From NCBI RefSeq assembly GCF_905171775.1, contig NC_053500.1:127195140-127259139 (forward strand): a DNA stretch of 64,000 nucleotides, in the 5' to 3' direction. Each line of letters starts with the position of its first letter. Position 1 is the first letter of the stretch. The notes under the pieces are model-generated. The model searched no databases. It was not told the DNA's origin and saw nothing but the letters and a program-made list of their open reading frames with translations. Source of the DNA: Rana temporaria. Taxonomy: Eukaryota > Chordata > Amphibia > Anura > Ranidae. This document shows, piece after piece, positions 32,601 to 46,734 of this stretch. The translations under genes and the position numbers were made by a program.

Positions 32601-33039
32601 GGGTGCTGTGTGCATGTGTTAGTCCTTGGTGGGGTCTGGAGATGAATGCTTGCATGTTGATCATTTAGACAACATAGATCGTATTGCAAACTCTATTACT
32701 CAAATAATAACATTTGCAATTTCATGCTCACCTTGAACGACGGTAAATAATAAAAAATAAATGTGACTAGATTGTGCTGGATATTGGTTGTAGCCTAAAG
32801 AAACATGGCTAAACAAAACCTAGGAAAATTCCCAGCTCAACTCACCAGGCAGTCTGCAACCAACCAAATTATCCTTGTAAAACAGCAGTGCAGCACTAAA
32901 ACAAATATAAAACAATATAAAGAATAACAAATATAAATAAAAAAAAAGCATCAATAGTGCAAAATCAAAATAGCAGAGCAGACGAGCCACAAAGATAGTA
33001 AGACTTCTTGGATAGTGGGGTGCTCAAGTCAATCACCGT

Positions 33040-33096
33040 AGAAAACGATGTGTCTTTTCCGACGAGTTCCTCGGTCGTGCGTACGAGGCCTTAGAG
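33040..33096. repeat. fragment of the ACGAGTTCCTCGGTCG MITE family
   Basis: CGACGAGTTCCTCGGTCGTG followed by CGTACGAGGCC matches the terminal region of the MITE at 55296. Only one end is present. Confidence 0.65.
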
Positions 33097-33290
33097 CGGC
33101 AAGGATGTGGAATTCCCTTCCACGGGCGGTGGTCTCAGTGGGGGGCATCAATGGTTTCAAGAAACTTTTAGATAAGCACCTGAATGACCACAACATACAG
33201 GGATATACAATGTAATACTGATCTTTTAATATAGGTTGAACTTGATTGACTTTTTTCAACCTCAGCTACAATGTAACTCTGTAATGTAAG
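33097..33290 (+). pseudogene. LINE 3' end fragment
   Basis: GGAATTCCCTTCCACGGGCGG and the 3' text GGTTGAACTTGATTGAC / TTTTTTCAACCTCAGCTACA match the end of the LINE at 41790-42660 (GGTTGAACTGGATGGAC / TTTTTTCAACCTGACTAACT). Only the last ~190 bp are present. Confidence 0.65.
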
Positions 33291-33539
33291 AGTGCACAGT
33301 CAGTTTGCCTTTAGTAAATCCACCCCCTAAAAGTGTCAGTTTTCACATACAGGTGAACAATGGCGATCCACTGAGAAATGCCATGTAAAAATCGCAGGAG
33401 TGCATGTGGACATGAAGATATTAAAAAGCAGCAGGAGATCACCAACACTGAGATGCTAAAAAAGGTAAAAAAAATAATATATATATATATTATATAATAT
33501 ATATTTTTTTAATTATTTTATAAAAAAAAAAAAAAAACA

Positions 33540-33990
33540 TAGTAACTGCTTTGAAATGCATGGTGCAATAACTATATAAATGTCATCCAGTTAGGATTTG
33601 TATCTACTTTGAATAAAAACATAATTTTAGCCAAAAATATCTTTCATTTAATCACTGTCATGCATTCATACAGTTGTGGCCACCGTGCTTTAAAGAAATT
33701 CATTATCCATCATAACATTCAATACATCTTTTACAATAAAGGCAATTTTAAGGCATCGATTTCCCCAGAGTTCGAAAAGATGGATGTCTTTGTTACCAGT
33801 CTTCAATAGCTTGTCTTATTCCTCCTGGTTAAGAGATCTTTAAAGTATACACACAAGGGACCTCTATAGGCATATAAAAATTCTGTCAAGAATAATCACT
33901 GTGAAAATAAATATGCATTAAAGTTACTAAGGCTGTAATTAGCAAATTATTATATTGGCCTTTATAGCAGAAAAATGCTCCTTTTTACAG
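33540..33990. other. candidate conserved non-coding block
   Basis: AT-rich but not repetitive, ~450 bp without transposon signatures. Words such as GTGCTTTAAAGAAATTCATT, GGCTGTAATTAGCAAATTAT and TCACTGTCATGCATTCATAC resemble conserved enhancers with homeodomain- and POU-type sites. A short 66-aa frame is not convincing. Confidence 0.35.
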
Positions 33991-34186
33991 GCATTTTGCA
34001 TTTAGTTTTTCAGCCTGTAAACACACCTGTATGTTATGTATGTTGGCTTATATGTCCATGCAGGCATAGACGTTTACAGGCGTTTTAGAAGAGTTTTTAC
34101 AGGCTAAAAAAAAAAACATCACCAGCCTGTTCAGGAGAAAAAAACGTTTGGGCAGAACAAACACACGAACGCACATAAATGCACAT

Positions 34187-34290
34187 ACCGTGTTTCCCCA
34201 AAAAATAAGCCTGGGTCTTATATTAATTTTATCAACAAAAGACACAGTAGGGCTTGTTTTCGGGGTAGGGCTTGTGCTGTCTTCTCCCCC
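34187..34290. repeat. MITE end fragment (ACCGTGTTTCCCC type)
   Basis: ACCGTGTTTCCCCAAAAAAT followed by AAGCCTGGGTCTTATATTAA is the characteristic start of a widespread vertebrate TIR element. The other end is missing. Confidence 0.55.
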
Positions 34291-34399
34291 CTCTCCCTCC
34301 ATGCCTGTCATGAACCGATTAAAAAGGAAGTAAACCCTGTAATACATTTCTTTAAAAAAAAAAAACTGCAAGAAAAGGCATAATGAGCTAGTATGCATA

Positions 34400-34710
34400 G
34401 GGGGTTATTTACGAAAGGCAAATCCACTTTGCACTACAAGTGCAAACTACAAGTGCAAAGTGCACTTGAAATTGCACTTAAAGTACACTTGGAAGTGCAG
34501 TCGCTGTAGATCCGAGGGGGACATGCAAGGAAAATAAACAGCATTTTAGCTTGCACATGATTGGATAATAAAATCAGCAGAGCTTCCCCTCCTTTCAGAT
34601 CAACCCCTCGGATTTACAGCGACTACACTTCCAGGTGCACTTTCAGTGCAATTTCAAATGTACTTTGCACTTGTAGTGCAAAGTGGATTTGCCTTTCGTA
34701 AATAACCCCC
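34400..34710. mobile_element. palindromic MITE, 311 bp, ATA duplication
   Basis: Ends GGGGGTTATTTACGAAAGGC and its exact complement, with ATA at 34397-34399 and 34711-34713. Almost the whole element is palindromic (ACTTTGCAC / GTGCAAAGT repeats). Related shorter pieces are at 49311 and 52296. Confidence 0.85.
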
Positions 34711-35169
34711 ATAGAATAACATGCAAAGGTGTTTTGAAACTGTAGTAAAAAAAGTCTGCCGCTGTTAGAAGCAGCAGCAAATATGCACTGTGTGCATGAG
34801 GCCAAATAATACAAAACAGATTCAGCATGGCAAAAACATGCAGGCTCTGCAGAATAATATGAAATAGATTTTGACAGTTGCACAAGCATGAACTCTTCAC
34901 ATTGTGTCTTTGTGGCACAATCAGGGTATCCGGTGGTGGCATAGTATACATCATTTCTATAAGTCTAGGTTCACACTGATGGGTTGGAACGTGCCATGTT
35001 TGTGCGGGCACTGGAGCAAATTCATTTAAATGAGCTGCTGTACCTGCAGGAAAAAGGCCCCCCCCTATCCTTTTTTCAAAATGCACCTGCAGCAGTGGCG
35101 GTGCATTGATTAGGGGCGTTCGGGCGTCGCCCCCTCTATCACGCCACCTCCCCTCTGTGTAGTATGGAT

Positions 35170-35468
35170 AGATTCATGCATAGCATGACCTGCTTGCCCA
35201 CATACACTGGTTCTGACAGTGGAGGGCCTCTGACCTGGCTGCCCACACACACACTGGTTCTGACAGTGGAGGGCCTCTGACCTGGCTGCCCACACACACT
35301 GGTTCTGACAGTGGAGGGCCTCTGACCTGGCTGCCCACACACACTGGTTCTGACAGTGGAGGGCCTCTGACCTGGCTGCCCACATACACTGGATCATGAC
35401 AGTGGAGGGCCTCTGACCTGGCTGCCCACACACACACTGGTTCTGACAGTGAAGGGCCTCTGACCTGG
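35170..35468. repeat. ~47-bp minisatellite, six copies
   Basis: Units contain CACTGGTTCTGACAGTGGAG, GGCCTCTGACCTGGCTGCCC and a variable CA tail. A minus-strand frame of up to 150 aa crosses it, with no recognised domain; it is probably an artefact. Confidence 0.9.
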
Positions 35469-36124
35469 TTGCAGACTTTCCCTTCCCAGCTCTCTCTGAG
35501 CTGCAGACAGAGGATAGTAGAGAAACATATCTTCCCTGAGCATGTAAGGGTATGTTTTCCAATAGGATGCAGTGATGGGAAACAAGCCCTACTGAAAACC
35601 ATATATGTTATCTAGCCTGTGCATGAGAAAGAATGCATACTCTTTATGTTAGTCGCGTGGGGTCAAAATTTTCTTTTCTTAGTATGAAAGTTTTAAACTG
35701 ATGTTATATTGAAAATTATTTTCAATGAGTCCAATGAGATTTGAATTGGGGTCACATGGTTAAAACTTAAATCCTTATCCCTGTGCCAAAGCCATGTGAA
35801 TTTTAAAGGGGTTGTAAACTAACCAGTATAAGTGAAAGTGAAAATATTTCTTTTAGCTCTGGGTAAATCTGGGAATGGTTTAAACCCTTTTAAGCTGTTT
35901 ATCGTTGTCTGTGTTCTCACTTGGGGGAATCAACTTTTCCATTTTGTTCTGGTATCATTCTTAGCAGGATAAAAAGGGATTGGAAATCCCAAATTTTGCA
36001 GTTGTTATTGGAACAGAAGGTCATGGGGAAATGTCCTAGTGGGGTTATTTGCTACAGTTAAACAATTGCTACTTTATTTATTTATATATTTGTTGTATCT
36101 CAGAGCTCTCCTTCAGCCTCTTGT

Positions 36125-36556
36125 GGAACCTCAGATTACAAGCATAATCCGTTACGGGGGAATGCTCGTAATCCAAAGTACTCGCATATGAAAGCGAGTT
36201 TCCCCATTGACGTCAATGGAAACGAAAATAATTAGTTCCGCACTGACTTCAATGGCATGCAATACCACATGCAGCCAGAGGCCGGGGGTGCCGGAGAGCC
36301 TAGGAAATGGCTGGAAAGGCCAGAGGACAGTTTCCGTGCATTTCCAAACGGTGCCAATCGGCTGCAAAATCGCCGCCGTTCGGCTCCAGCGCCCCCCAAC
36401 CTCAGGCCAAACGCAGTACTGCACACTGCTTTGGCCTGAATCCTGCTAGTTTTACGAGATAACACTGGCAAACTGAGTTAGGATTTTAGGAACTACAGTG
36501 CTCGTATTGCGAAACGCTCATTAACCGCGTTACTCGCAATCCAAGGTTCCACTGTG
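36125..36556. mobile_element. mariner-type MITE related to 488-979
   Basis: Left GTGGAACCTCAGATTACAAG and right AATCCAAGGTTCCACTG are inverted, with the shared subterminal text AAAGCGAGTTTCCCCATTGA. Flanking TA is not clear. No transposase. Confidence 0.6.
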
Positions 36557-36783
36557 TGCTCCAATGTTGGCTGATTAGCAATTCTGAAGTTGGTGAGAAC
36601 AGTGGATCATGCTTGCATAATGTATATTGAAATGGCAAATTGTAGTATCCTTCGGATGCCTGTGTAACAGGGTGACAACAGGAGAACAATTAAGAGACAG
36701 GAAGTGCCTAAACATTAATGGCAGGATCGCTGGATATACTTTTAATAAAAGTTGCAAATTTAATGTCATTAAAAATGACCTTT

Positions 36784-36965
36784 GGGCAGCGCAGTTGGCC
36801 TAGTGGTTAGCCCTACAGTCTAGCAGCTTTCACGTCTGTGGTTCGAATCCTGACCACGACACTGGTTGACTGGAGCTTGCATGTTCTCCCTGCGTCTGCG
36901 TGGGTTTCCTCCACACAAATAAATCAAAAGACATGCTGGTAGGGCGTAACGGTAATATAAAAAAT
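36784..36965 (+). mobile_element. tRNA-derived SINE
   Basis: The 5' part has a tRNA-like promoter: box A TGGCCTAGTGG (36796) and box B GGTTCGAATCC (36840). This is followed by the SINE body text GCTTGCATGTTCTCCCTGCG and GTGGGTTTCCTCC. The A-rich tail is at about 36955-36970. It is not a functional tRNA: the acceptor and anticodon arms do not form. Confidence 0.75.
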
Positions 36966-37139
36966 AAAAATGACCTTTGAAACAACATATAGTTTATATG
37001 AGATTTTGGTGATCGGGATTATTTTAGCCAGAAATGGTTTTCATTTTGCAATTTTGTTCTATTGTATGAGGCATTTGTACACATGATAGATATTTATTAA
37101 TATCTTCTTGGCAGTACTGGGACAAGACCATCAGCACCC

Positions 37140-37345
37140 AGGGCAAAGATGCCAAACTGCGCCCCCCTTCCCTATGCAGGCCAGTCAAGTTCCTCCACCC
37201 CAAACTCACCCATCTACGTCTTTATGAACCTTGCTTTGTGCACTGGTGGGCAGTCATGTTGGAACAGGAAGGGGCCGTCCCCAAACTGTTCCCACAAAGT
37301 TGGGAGCATGAAATTGTCCAAAATGTCTTGGTATGCTGAGTGAGT
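37140..37345 (-). pseudogene. Tc1-like transposase fragment (minus strand)
   Basis: Reverse translation gives the central DDE region: DILDNFMLPTLWEQFGDGPF, then FQHDCPPVHKA with the second catalytic Asp. It stops at a TGAGTGAG tract at 37339. It encodes the stretch overlapping the plus-strand fragment at 37520, so the two come from different copies in opposite orientation. Confidence 0.7.
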
Positions 37346-37517
37346 GAGTGAGTGAGTGAGAAACGTATATAGCGCAACACATGCGAACTGAATCGCCCCT
37401 GGGCGCTTAGTATCCTTTCCCTACTGTACTTTTGCCCTCAGTAGGTCTGACGCCTTAAAAATTTCCTTCACTGAAACTAAGGAGCCAAGCCCCCCTTTAC
37501 CAAATTATTTGAACCAG

Positions 37518-37860
37518 TGCATGAAGCAAGGTCCATAAAGACATGGATGAGCGAGTTTGGGGTTGAGGAACTTGACTGGCCTGCACAGATAGAATACCTT
37601 TGCGATGAATTTGAGCAGAGACTGCGAGCCAGGCCTTCTCTCCAACATCAGTGCCTGACCTCACAAATGTGCCTTTGGGAGAATGGTCAAATATTCCCAT
37701 AGACACACTCCTAAACCTGTTGGACAGCCTTCCCAGAAGAGTTGAAGCTGTTATAGCTGCAAAGGGTGATCCAACTCAATATTGAACCCTACGGATTAAG
37801 ACGCCATTAAAGTTCATGTGCGTGTAAAGGCAGGCGTCCCAATACTTTTAAACACTGGTG
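37518..37860 (+). pseudogene. Tc1-like transposase C-terminal fragment
   Basis: The frame starts at VHEARSIKTWMSEFGVEELD and lies just downstream of the second catalytic Asp of the family. The third acidic residue region is altered by frame changes after residue ~45. The typical 3' end text TGTGCGTGTAAAGGCAGGCG and CCAATACTTTT follows at 37815-37850. Inactive. Confidence 0.65.
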
Positions 37861-38159
37861 TCTGGTGGGTTTTTATTTCTGGGGGGGGGGGGCCGGCAAT
37901 CCGGCACTTACCCGATCTAGGTGACGGGCAGCGGCTCTGGTGTCCGCTCCTTCAGCAGCTTCCTCCGCTGCGTGTCTCCTCTCTCTTCCGCCTACACGCT
38001 AGGCATTGAATAGGATTGCCTGACACTTTGGTCAAACGGGAAACTGGTCTCACGACCTGCCTCCTGATTGGCAGGGAGGAATTTTAGTGGAATCCATAGT
38101 CAGGGGGACGGCGTCCATGCACCCTTTATGAATGGACCACCACTGCTTTTGACAATATA

Positions 38160-38335
<176 letters not shown>

Positions 38336-38339
38336 ATAT

Positions 38340-38665
38340 TGTGACAGGGTACACGACTCTGTGTATGTCAGTGAGGCGTTGGAAAGGGCAGCTTTCCCTG
38401 TCTTGGAAAGGGTTAAGCCTGGCCCAACTGGTAAACCTCCTCTCTCTCTCTATTAATTAGCCTACACCTGATAGTAGGAGGGGAGAGTGAGCGCTCAGAG
38501 CGAGATCCAGGCTGCACTGGATGGACACAGACTGGAGAGTGTCTGCGTATTCATGGAATTAAGGTCTGTCAGAACAATTGCTAATAACTGTGGTTTTTGT
38601 TTGTTTATACTATAAGCCGGAATAGACGCTCTAGTAAAGCGTAGTGAGGGACGCTCTTGTTTAGT
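38340..38665 (+). repeat. probable LTR fragment
   Basis: Begins TGTGACAGGGTACACG, like the LTR at 10829, and contains a CTCTCTCTCTAT tract. It is cut on the right by the MITE at 38666. No matching 3' end or coding region is present. Confidence 0.35.
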
Positions 38666-39008
38666 TAGGGCCCTTTCACACGTGCGGACGAATGGACCGT
38701 TTATTACACGTCCGTTTACGGACTTGTAATGTATCCCTATGGGATTGCAGACGTTAGCGATCCGCGTCCGTAACGATCCGCGTCCGCAAAGTTCCGCTTT
38801 TTCAGACGGAAGAAAACCCTACGCGGGTCCGTATTCATCCAATTCCCCATAGGGGAGAGCGGAGGAGAGAAAGGGCAGTCTCAGCACTGTGTGCGGGGAC
38901 CGCCCTGTCCACCGACAGCTCAGCGGGGATTAACGGAGGAATTCCCGCTGAGCCAAACGGGCTAACGTAGCTGATCAATACGGATCCGCCACGTGTGAAA
39001 GAGCCCCA
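38666..39008. mobile_element. MITE with GGGCCCTTTCACACG ends, ~343 bp
   Basis: Left GGGCCCTTTCACACGTGCGG and right CCACGTGTGAAAGAGCCCC are inverted; internal text (GCGGGGACCGCCCTGTC, CGGATCCGCC) matches 29731-30109. Confidence 0.7.
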
Positions 39009-39110
39009 AGCCTCCTAAGGTGGAGTAGGCCTATTTATTTGTGTTTTTTTCATTGGATGCAATAACGCTGCATTTATTCGCCATTTCTGTTTAAAGACCA
39101 GTGACTTTCC

Positions 39111-40778
<1,668 letters not shown>

Positions 40779-40792
40779 ATATATAATCTCTA

Positions 40793-40796
<4 letters not shown>

Positions 40797-40845
<49 letters not shown>
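40797..40845. repeat. (TA)n microsatellite, ~48 bp
   Basis: Pure TA run just right of the Tc1-like element, ending in ATCTCTATCTCTATC. Confidence 0.95.
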
Positions 40846-40848
<3 letters not shown>

Positions 40849-41073
40849 ATCTCTATCGTAAAATATCCATAGACATTGAATTAATTAAAAAATTTGGCAA
40901 CGTCTGGGGTGGGAAAGAAGTCGGCATGCACAGGGAAGCACTTTCACTAGTGGCCGCTTTGTACTGATGTATCGAGTCACATGATGGGCAAGAGGGTCAC
41001 AGTCAGGATGTGGAGATCACATCACCAGACCAGAGCGCTCTGAGAATAGGTAAGTATAAGCAACTTCTTTTTA

Positions 41074-41707
41074 CAGCGGTCTCCAAACTACGGCCCTGGG
41101 GCAAAATGCGGCTCATTGCTTGCTTTTATCCGGCCCTTGGAGCATTATCCCTCCCGCTGTGGGGGGTATAGTTCCTGCCACTGACATTTACATTGGGGCA
41201 CTATTCCTCCCACAAACACCAATAATGGGCACTAATCCTCCCACACACACCAATAATGGGCACAATTCCTCCCACTGACACTAATGATGGAGCACTATTT
41301 CTTCCAATGGTGGGGCACTGACACCAATGGTGGGGCACTATTCCCCCACTGACACCAATGGTGGGACACTATTCCCCCACTGACACCAATGGTGGGGCAC
41401 TATTCCCCCACTGACACCAATGGTGGGGCACTATTCCCCCACTGACACCAATGGTGGGGCACTATTCCCCCACTGACACCAATGGTGGGGCACTATTCCT
41501 CCCACTGACACCAATGATGGGGAAATTCTCCTCCTGCTGACAATAATGATGAGGCGCTATTTCTGCCCCTAATACCGAAGATGGGGCATTTGTTTACTGC
41601 AGCTGACATCAGGACATTTCCTACTCCCACTGGCCATAGTCCGGACCCCCCAAAGTTTTTGTGCGGTAATAAACTGGGCCTTTGTTTAGAAAGTTTGGAG
41701 ACCCCTG
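41074..41707. mobile_element. hAT-like element with ~31-bp minisatellite
   Basis: Left CAGCGGTCTCCAAACTACGG and right TTTGGAGACCCCTG are inverted. The left subterminal text (CTTATTGCTTGCTTTTATCC-like, CGGCCCTTGGAGCATT) matches 9914-10020. The interior is a ~31-bp array. Flanks do not show an 8-bp duplication. No transposase. Confidence 0.65.
41190..41525. repeat. ~31-bp minisatellite
   Basis: The unit contains GGCACTATTCCCCCACTGAC then ACCAATGGTGG, about nine to ten copies, most regular at 41330-41500. Confidence 0.93.
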
Positions 41708-41789
41708 TTTTGCGGGGCAGTTAGAATAGAATTTAGAAAGTGGGGTGGGAGCTGGTTTAAGTTTGAGTTGATAATAGTCTGGAATTCTG

Positions 41790-42660
41790 ATTTAATTGCA
41801 CCAAAGAGAAATCTGGTCTCCCATGGCAGAACTGTGTAAATCTCAGAACCCTCTGTACATAAATACATCTGTGCATGCATCGTACATGCTTGGGGGAGTA
41901 CAACTGGGGGGATTTGTAGTGGAGAAGGATATGGGGGTTTTGGTAGATCATAAGCTCAATAATAACATGCAATGCCAAGCTGCGGTTTCCAAAGCGAGCA
42001 AAGTCCTTTCTTGTATAAGAAAGGTATGGACTCTAGAGAGGGAGAGATATCATTTTGCCCCCTGTACAAATCATTAGTAAGACCTCATCTGGAATATGCA
42101 GTTCATTTTTGGGCACCAGTTCTCAAAAAGGATATCGGGGAGCTGGAGAAAGTGCAGAGAAGGGCAACCAAACGGATAAGTAGCATGGAGGAACTCGTCC
42201 ATATAGTGAACTTGGTGTTGAGTTATTCACTTTATGGTCAACACAGAGGACAAGGGGGCACTCTTTACGTCTAGAGGAAAAGAGATTTCACCTCCAAATA
42301 CGGAAAGGTTTCTTCACAGTAAGAGCTGTGAAAATGTGGAACAGACTCCCTGCAGAGGTGTTTCTGGCAAGCACAGTAGATTGCTTTAAGAAAGGCCTGG
42401 ATACTTTCCTAAATGTACATAATATAACTAGGTGCTGACATTTATAGGTAAGGTTGATCCAGGGAAAATCCTCTTGGGCGATCAGGAAGGAATTTTCTCC
42501 CCTGCTGTAGCAAATTGGATCATGCTTTGGTGGGGCTTTTCGCCTTCCTCTGGATCAACTGTGGGTATAGAATTGGGTATATGGGATTGTACAATTTTTT
42601 ATTTTTATGGTTGAACTGGATGGACTTGTCTCCTTTTTTCAACCTGACTAACTATGTAAT
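41790..42660 (+). pseudogene. LINE (CR1/L2-like) 3' half
   Basis: In two overlapping frames (41796-42077 and 41972-42274) the C-terminal RT region is readable: VDHKLNNNMQCQAAVSKASK, then LVRPHLEYAVHFWAPVLKKD and VQRRATKRI. Further text in broken frames includes VRAVKMWNRLP-like residues around 42320. The 3' end has GGTTGAACTGGATGGAC and TTTTTTCAACCTGACTAACT. Stops and frame shifts make it inactive. The fragment at 33097 shares the tail. Confidence 0.75.
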
Positions 42661-42669
42661 ACAAATGCT

Positions 42670-43970
42670 TTGGCAGGTAGGACTGCTCCTGTATATTCAT
42701 CTCATCTGTGTGTTCAGCTTTAAAATAGGTCGTCTTTAGGCTCTTAACCTCACAGGACCTCCATGATTTTCCCAATGTTTAGTCTAGGCTTGGACAATAC
42801 AGGAGAATGCGAATGCCACTGTCCTCACATAGAACCTATTCAGGCAATGCAAATCAAAACCACCATAGCCGTTGTCCCGAGGTGGTCAGGCTGGGAGACA
42901 CCTCCAGAAATGGTCTCATTATTCATAATTATAATTTCTGCCCAGACACCCTAAACTCCCATCTTGCCTATGTACTACATGAGTGCTCATTGATTTTTAT
43001 CCTTGTATCACTCTAGGTGTAATGAGCCTTGCATGCAATCGTATTTTATTTACTTGCACATCAAGAGATCTTTCGATTTTTCTGGGTCTATTTATCAACG
43101 GCTCACTCCCTTTTATGATTCTGTATTGTCTACCTGTCCACGCAAAGTGTAATTATATTATGTGCCCCCCTTCTTGTCTCTTCTGTGAATTCCTCTCCTG
43201 TCTGGCAGAAAACCAGAATTTTATAACTTAAAGCTGAACCCTAAAAAAAGTTTAAAAAAAATCAGCACAGGGGACAGTACACACTTTAATTGAGAAGTGT
43301 CCCTTGTGCTGCTAGTTGCTGTTTTTGTTAGAAAGTCAATAGTAAGGTCAAATCAAAGCTCGTTTTCCACTGGAGTGATGAGAAAATTAGGAGGAGGATG
43401 GAAATTTTTTTCTTGAATAAACACATTTTTAACAGTGCATTTGGGAAATGTAACTAATTAAAAATGTCCCCTCCCCCTCTTTAACACCTGTTTTGACTAA
43501 CCTATGTAAAGAAACGATATACCTATTTTCAGGCCTGCTCCAGTCAGGTCACGTGGTCTCCTCTGTGTCAACCATTCCTGGCTTGCAGGGGAGAGGAGAG
43601 AGACCAACAATGGCTGGCAATGCCTGGGAGCGATGACGTCACTTAAAGGCTTCCTACAGTCCTTACTGGGAGCGATGATGTCACCTATGGCCCTTCCATT
43701 ATCGGTGCTCTCTCCTCTCCCTGGCTGACACATGGGAAGCGAATCGCGTGACCAAACTGTAGCAAACAAAGTATACATTTCTTGCTTTTTTTGTAAGTTG
43801 GTTAGCAAAGGTTTTGGGGGGGGGGGGGGGTTGTTAAGATTAGTTATACTTATCACAGAATTCTACATTAAATTCATTGCAAAACCAAATGTTAAAAGGA
43901 AATGCAATTTTGAATACTTTCATATAACATTCGCCCAATCATTAAATGTTCAAAGAATTTTTGCACGAAT
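42670..43970. other. no gene recognised
   Basis: Mixed sequence with no supported coding region. A run of G occurs at 43817-43830, and a MITE-like start (AAAGCTGAACCCTAAAAAAA) at 43230. The open frames lack recognisable domains. Confidence 0.4.
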
Positions 43971-43974
43971 ATTG

Positions 43975-44600
43975 AGTGAGTGAGTGAAAAACTTATACAG
44001 CGCAGCACATGCAAACTAAATCGCCTCTGGGCGCTCATTGTCCATTTCTCCTTTGTCATCAAAAGAGATGGGTTTTGATCTTTCTTCTAAAAGCCAAGTG
44101 GTTCTCCTCCAACCGAATGCTGGTTGGTAGAGCGTTCCATAGTCTGGGACCTTGGACCGCAAATCTTCTTTCTCCTTTGGACTTGAATCTGGCTTTGGGT
44201 ATCTGGAGTAGATTTTGATTGGTGGATCGCAGAACGCGATTGGGGTTGTGAGCTTTTAGTTTTTTACATAGATATCGGGGGGCATTTCCTATTACACTTA
44301 TGCATCAAACAGAGTGCTTTAAAAGCAATTCTGTCTTTTACTGGCAACCAAGATAGGTTTGATTATGCCTTGTTTTAGGCAGGTGGGCACAATACCTTCC
44401 TTGAATGACTGGTTTATAAGCTGCGTGATCGGCGGTGCCAGGATATCGGCACATTCCTTCAGCAGTTTGGTGGGGATGATATCATTCGGCGCTGTGCTGT
44501 TTCCCAGGGTATCGATGATGGTTTTTGTTGCCTCGATGGAAATAGGTTTTAAAGTGAACGTTGTTGAATGTTCTTTCAAAAATCTACTAGTGTATACCCA
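43975..44600 (-). pseudogene. LINE reverse transcriptase fragments
   Basis: The minus-strand frame 44319-44579 reads as the N-terminal part of a LINE RT domain (IIDTLGNSTAPNDIIPTKLL, then LAPPITQLINQSFKEGIVPT). Below 44220 a short C-terminal piece follows, ending in a TGAGTGAGTGAG tract. The central RT with the catalytic Asp pair is missing, so it has an internal deletion. It resembles the family at 15060-15395. Confidence 0.65.
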
Positions 44601-46398
44601 GGTTGGGTTTCTATGTCACGTTAATATCTTTTATCAACATGACAAGTGGTAGTGTAAATTTGTAGTAATCTGATAGCTGGACTGGACAGAAAAAAATTAT
44701 TTGTTCAGCTTCTGGAATATTACCAAATAGACTTTCAACATCCATGTCACATTAGGTGGAGGTCAGCAACCCCTCCATTGCAATCTACCCTTTGATTGCT
44801 GGCAGGTGACGAGTAGATCGCACCCCTTCCTTGCTGATTCATTGAACCTAGACAGGAGGCCCGGAGGGGTAGCAAGGATAACATTTCCAGGAGCCGATCT
44901 GTATTTTATTCCTGCAGGATGAAAATACAGATCGGTTTCAGTAAATATCCCCCCTGCCATCCAGGTTCTGGCGGTCGGCAAAGGAAGGGATGTGATCTAC
45001 CCGTCGCCCCTCTTGTCCAGGTTCATCTTCCTTGTGCTGCCTGGCTTCTCTGTGTCCCCCCCCCCCTCTTATCGCTGCCAGCTTCCCGTTGCCAGTCTTG
45101 TCCAGGTTCCCCTTCCTTCTGCTGTCCGGCCCCTCTGCGTTCCCCCCTCACATTGGTGCCAGCTTCCCCTCCTCTGCTGCAGAGGATCGTTTTAGGATGG
45201 AGAGCCGGCGAAGGGGCTGGTAAATGTCAGGTCAACTTTTGTATCGGGGTTCACAAGCTTTAAGCTACGCCTCTGTTCAACAAACGAATGCATATGGAAT
45301 ACTGTGTGCTTGGGAAGATAGGAATGTGTGCTGCTTCAATCAATGGTATTGCTCAGTTTTTCTAGATTTATGGCTTGTTGTATAAGCACAATAATAGTCA
45401 CTACTGTTCCTCACTGATGGATCCATAACAGGTGCCATTTGATCATTGATTTGGGGGTCAGCAGTGCATGTAGTGCCTATGGCAGTAGGGCTCCCTGATT
45501 GGCCAGGACTTGTGCCGATTTGTTATTTTTATAAACAATGCCAATTTTCTGTTGTAAAGCCTAACGCAATATATACATGAATTATTCATTATGAAGTTTT
45601 TACAAGCAGCATTCCAGAAGGCCTAGGGTGGACCTGAACTCAAAAAGTAAAGATTTGCTATCTTATAGGGAACATCTAGAAATTGAAATTTTTCCTCAGC
45701 CTCCCCATGAATATGTACCCCTTTGTCTTAAATTTCCCTTGAAAAATATAAGTACACTTCATGGTACATGAGGGTGCCCAATGCCTAGGGCTCCTGTGCC
45801 TATAGCCTCATAGCTGTATGTCTACAGTGAGAGATCTAAGGCACAGTACCTCTGACTGCTAGTCTAAGGAGATATGGAGTGAGATTTGGTGATATGACTA
45901 CTGTGCTGCGCCTTGTACTCCTTGCTCTGACATGAGGAAGCAAAACCCTACCTTTACCAAAATGGCCGTCTCCACAGAAACACCATGCAGAACAAGGCAT
46001 GGTAAGTCTTGAATGGTAAACATCGTCTGAGAGACCACAGGCAATACAGTGGTGACTAGTCTTTTGCTCTAGTTTAGTTGCTCTTTACACTAAATATGAA
46101 TACGATTTTCACATAGGCTTTTCACCCACTAATTAGGGTTTACTTGGAGAACCACCAATCAAGCTTGATTTTTAATTATTGGTTGGCATTGCTGAGGGTG
46201 ATAACCAACTATATTATATGGGAAAATCCAGAGTTAAGATTTCAACGTGATAGTTTGTGTTTACGTTGTCTGCTACACAAGAGATGGCACTTACAGCTGG
46301 ATTTACTACCCCATGGTGACTCTCTATAGAGGGAAGGTAACATGACTGTTTGGTTTTGGAGTCCTTGAGATAAGAAGCCAGTTTGTGATTCATTTGAC
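44601..46398. other. no gene recognised; C-rich duplication at 44995-45175
   Basis: A ~95-bp unit (CTTGTCCAGGTTC, CTTCCTT, GCTGTCCGGC-type) is present about twice at 44995-45175. The rest to 46398 has no transposon end or protein that I recognise. It looks largely single-copy. Confidence 0.4.
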
Positions 46399-46734
46399 CA
46401 TGGCTTTTTTTTCTCAAACAATAGGTGCTGGAACTTAACCACAGCACCACAAAACCCCCTCCCCTACCTACACACCCTCCAAATCACATCACATAGTGGG
46501 TGTGTTCAGTCAAACTTCACAAAAACAGTAGGAAGGTCTTAAAAGGGCTTTAAATACCAGGATTGCATTACATACAGAGTGCAGAGCTGTCACTTGTAAA
46601 CGCAGAAACCAGACTTCTGTGTTTACAAGTGATTGTGGTGAGCAGGCACCAAAGGGTCTGAGCCAGAGGTGGTGGAACTGAGTTCCACCAAGTTCCCCCT
46701 GAAAAAAAGCCCTACATTTGACCAACGACCATGT

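Noticed and set aside
36784..36860. tRNA gene
   Set aside because: Box A and box B are present, but the fold of a functional tRNA is not and a SINE body follows.
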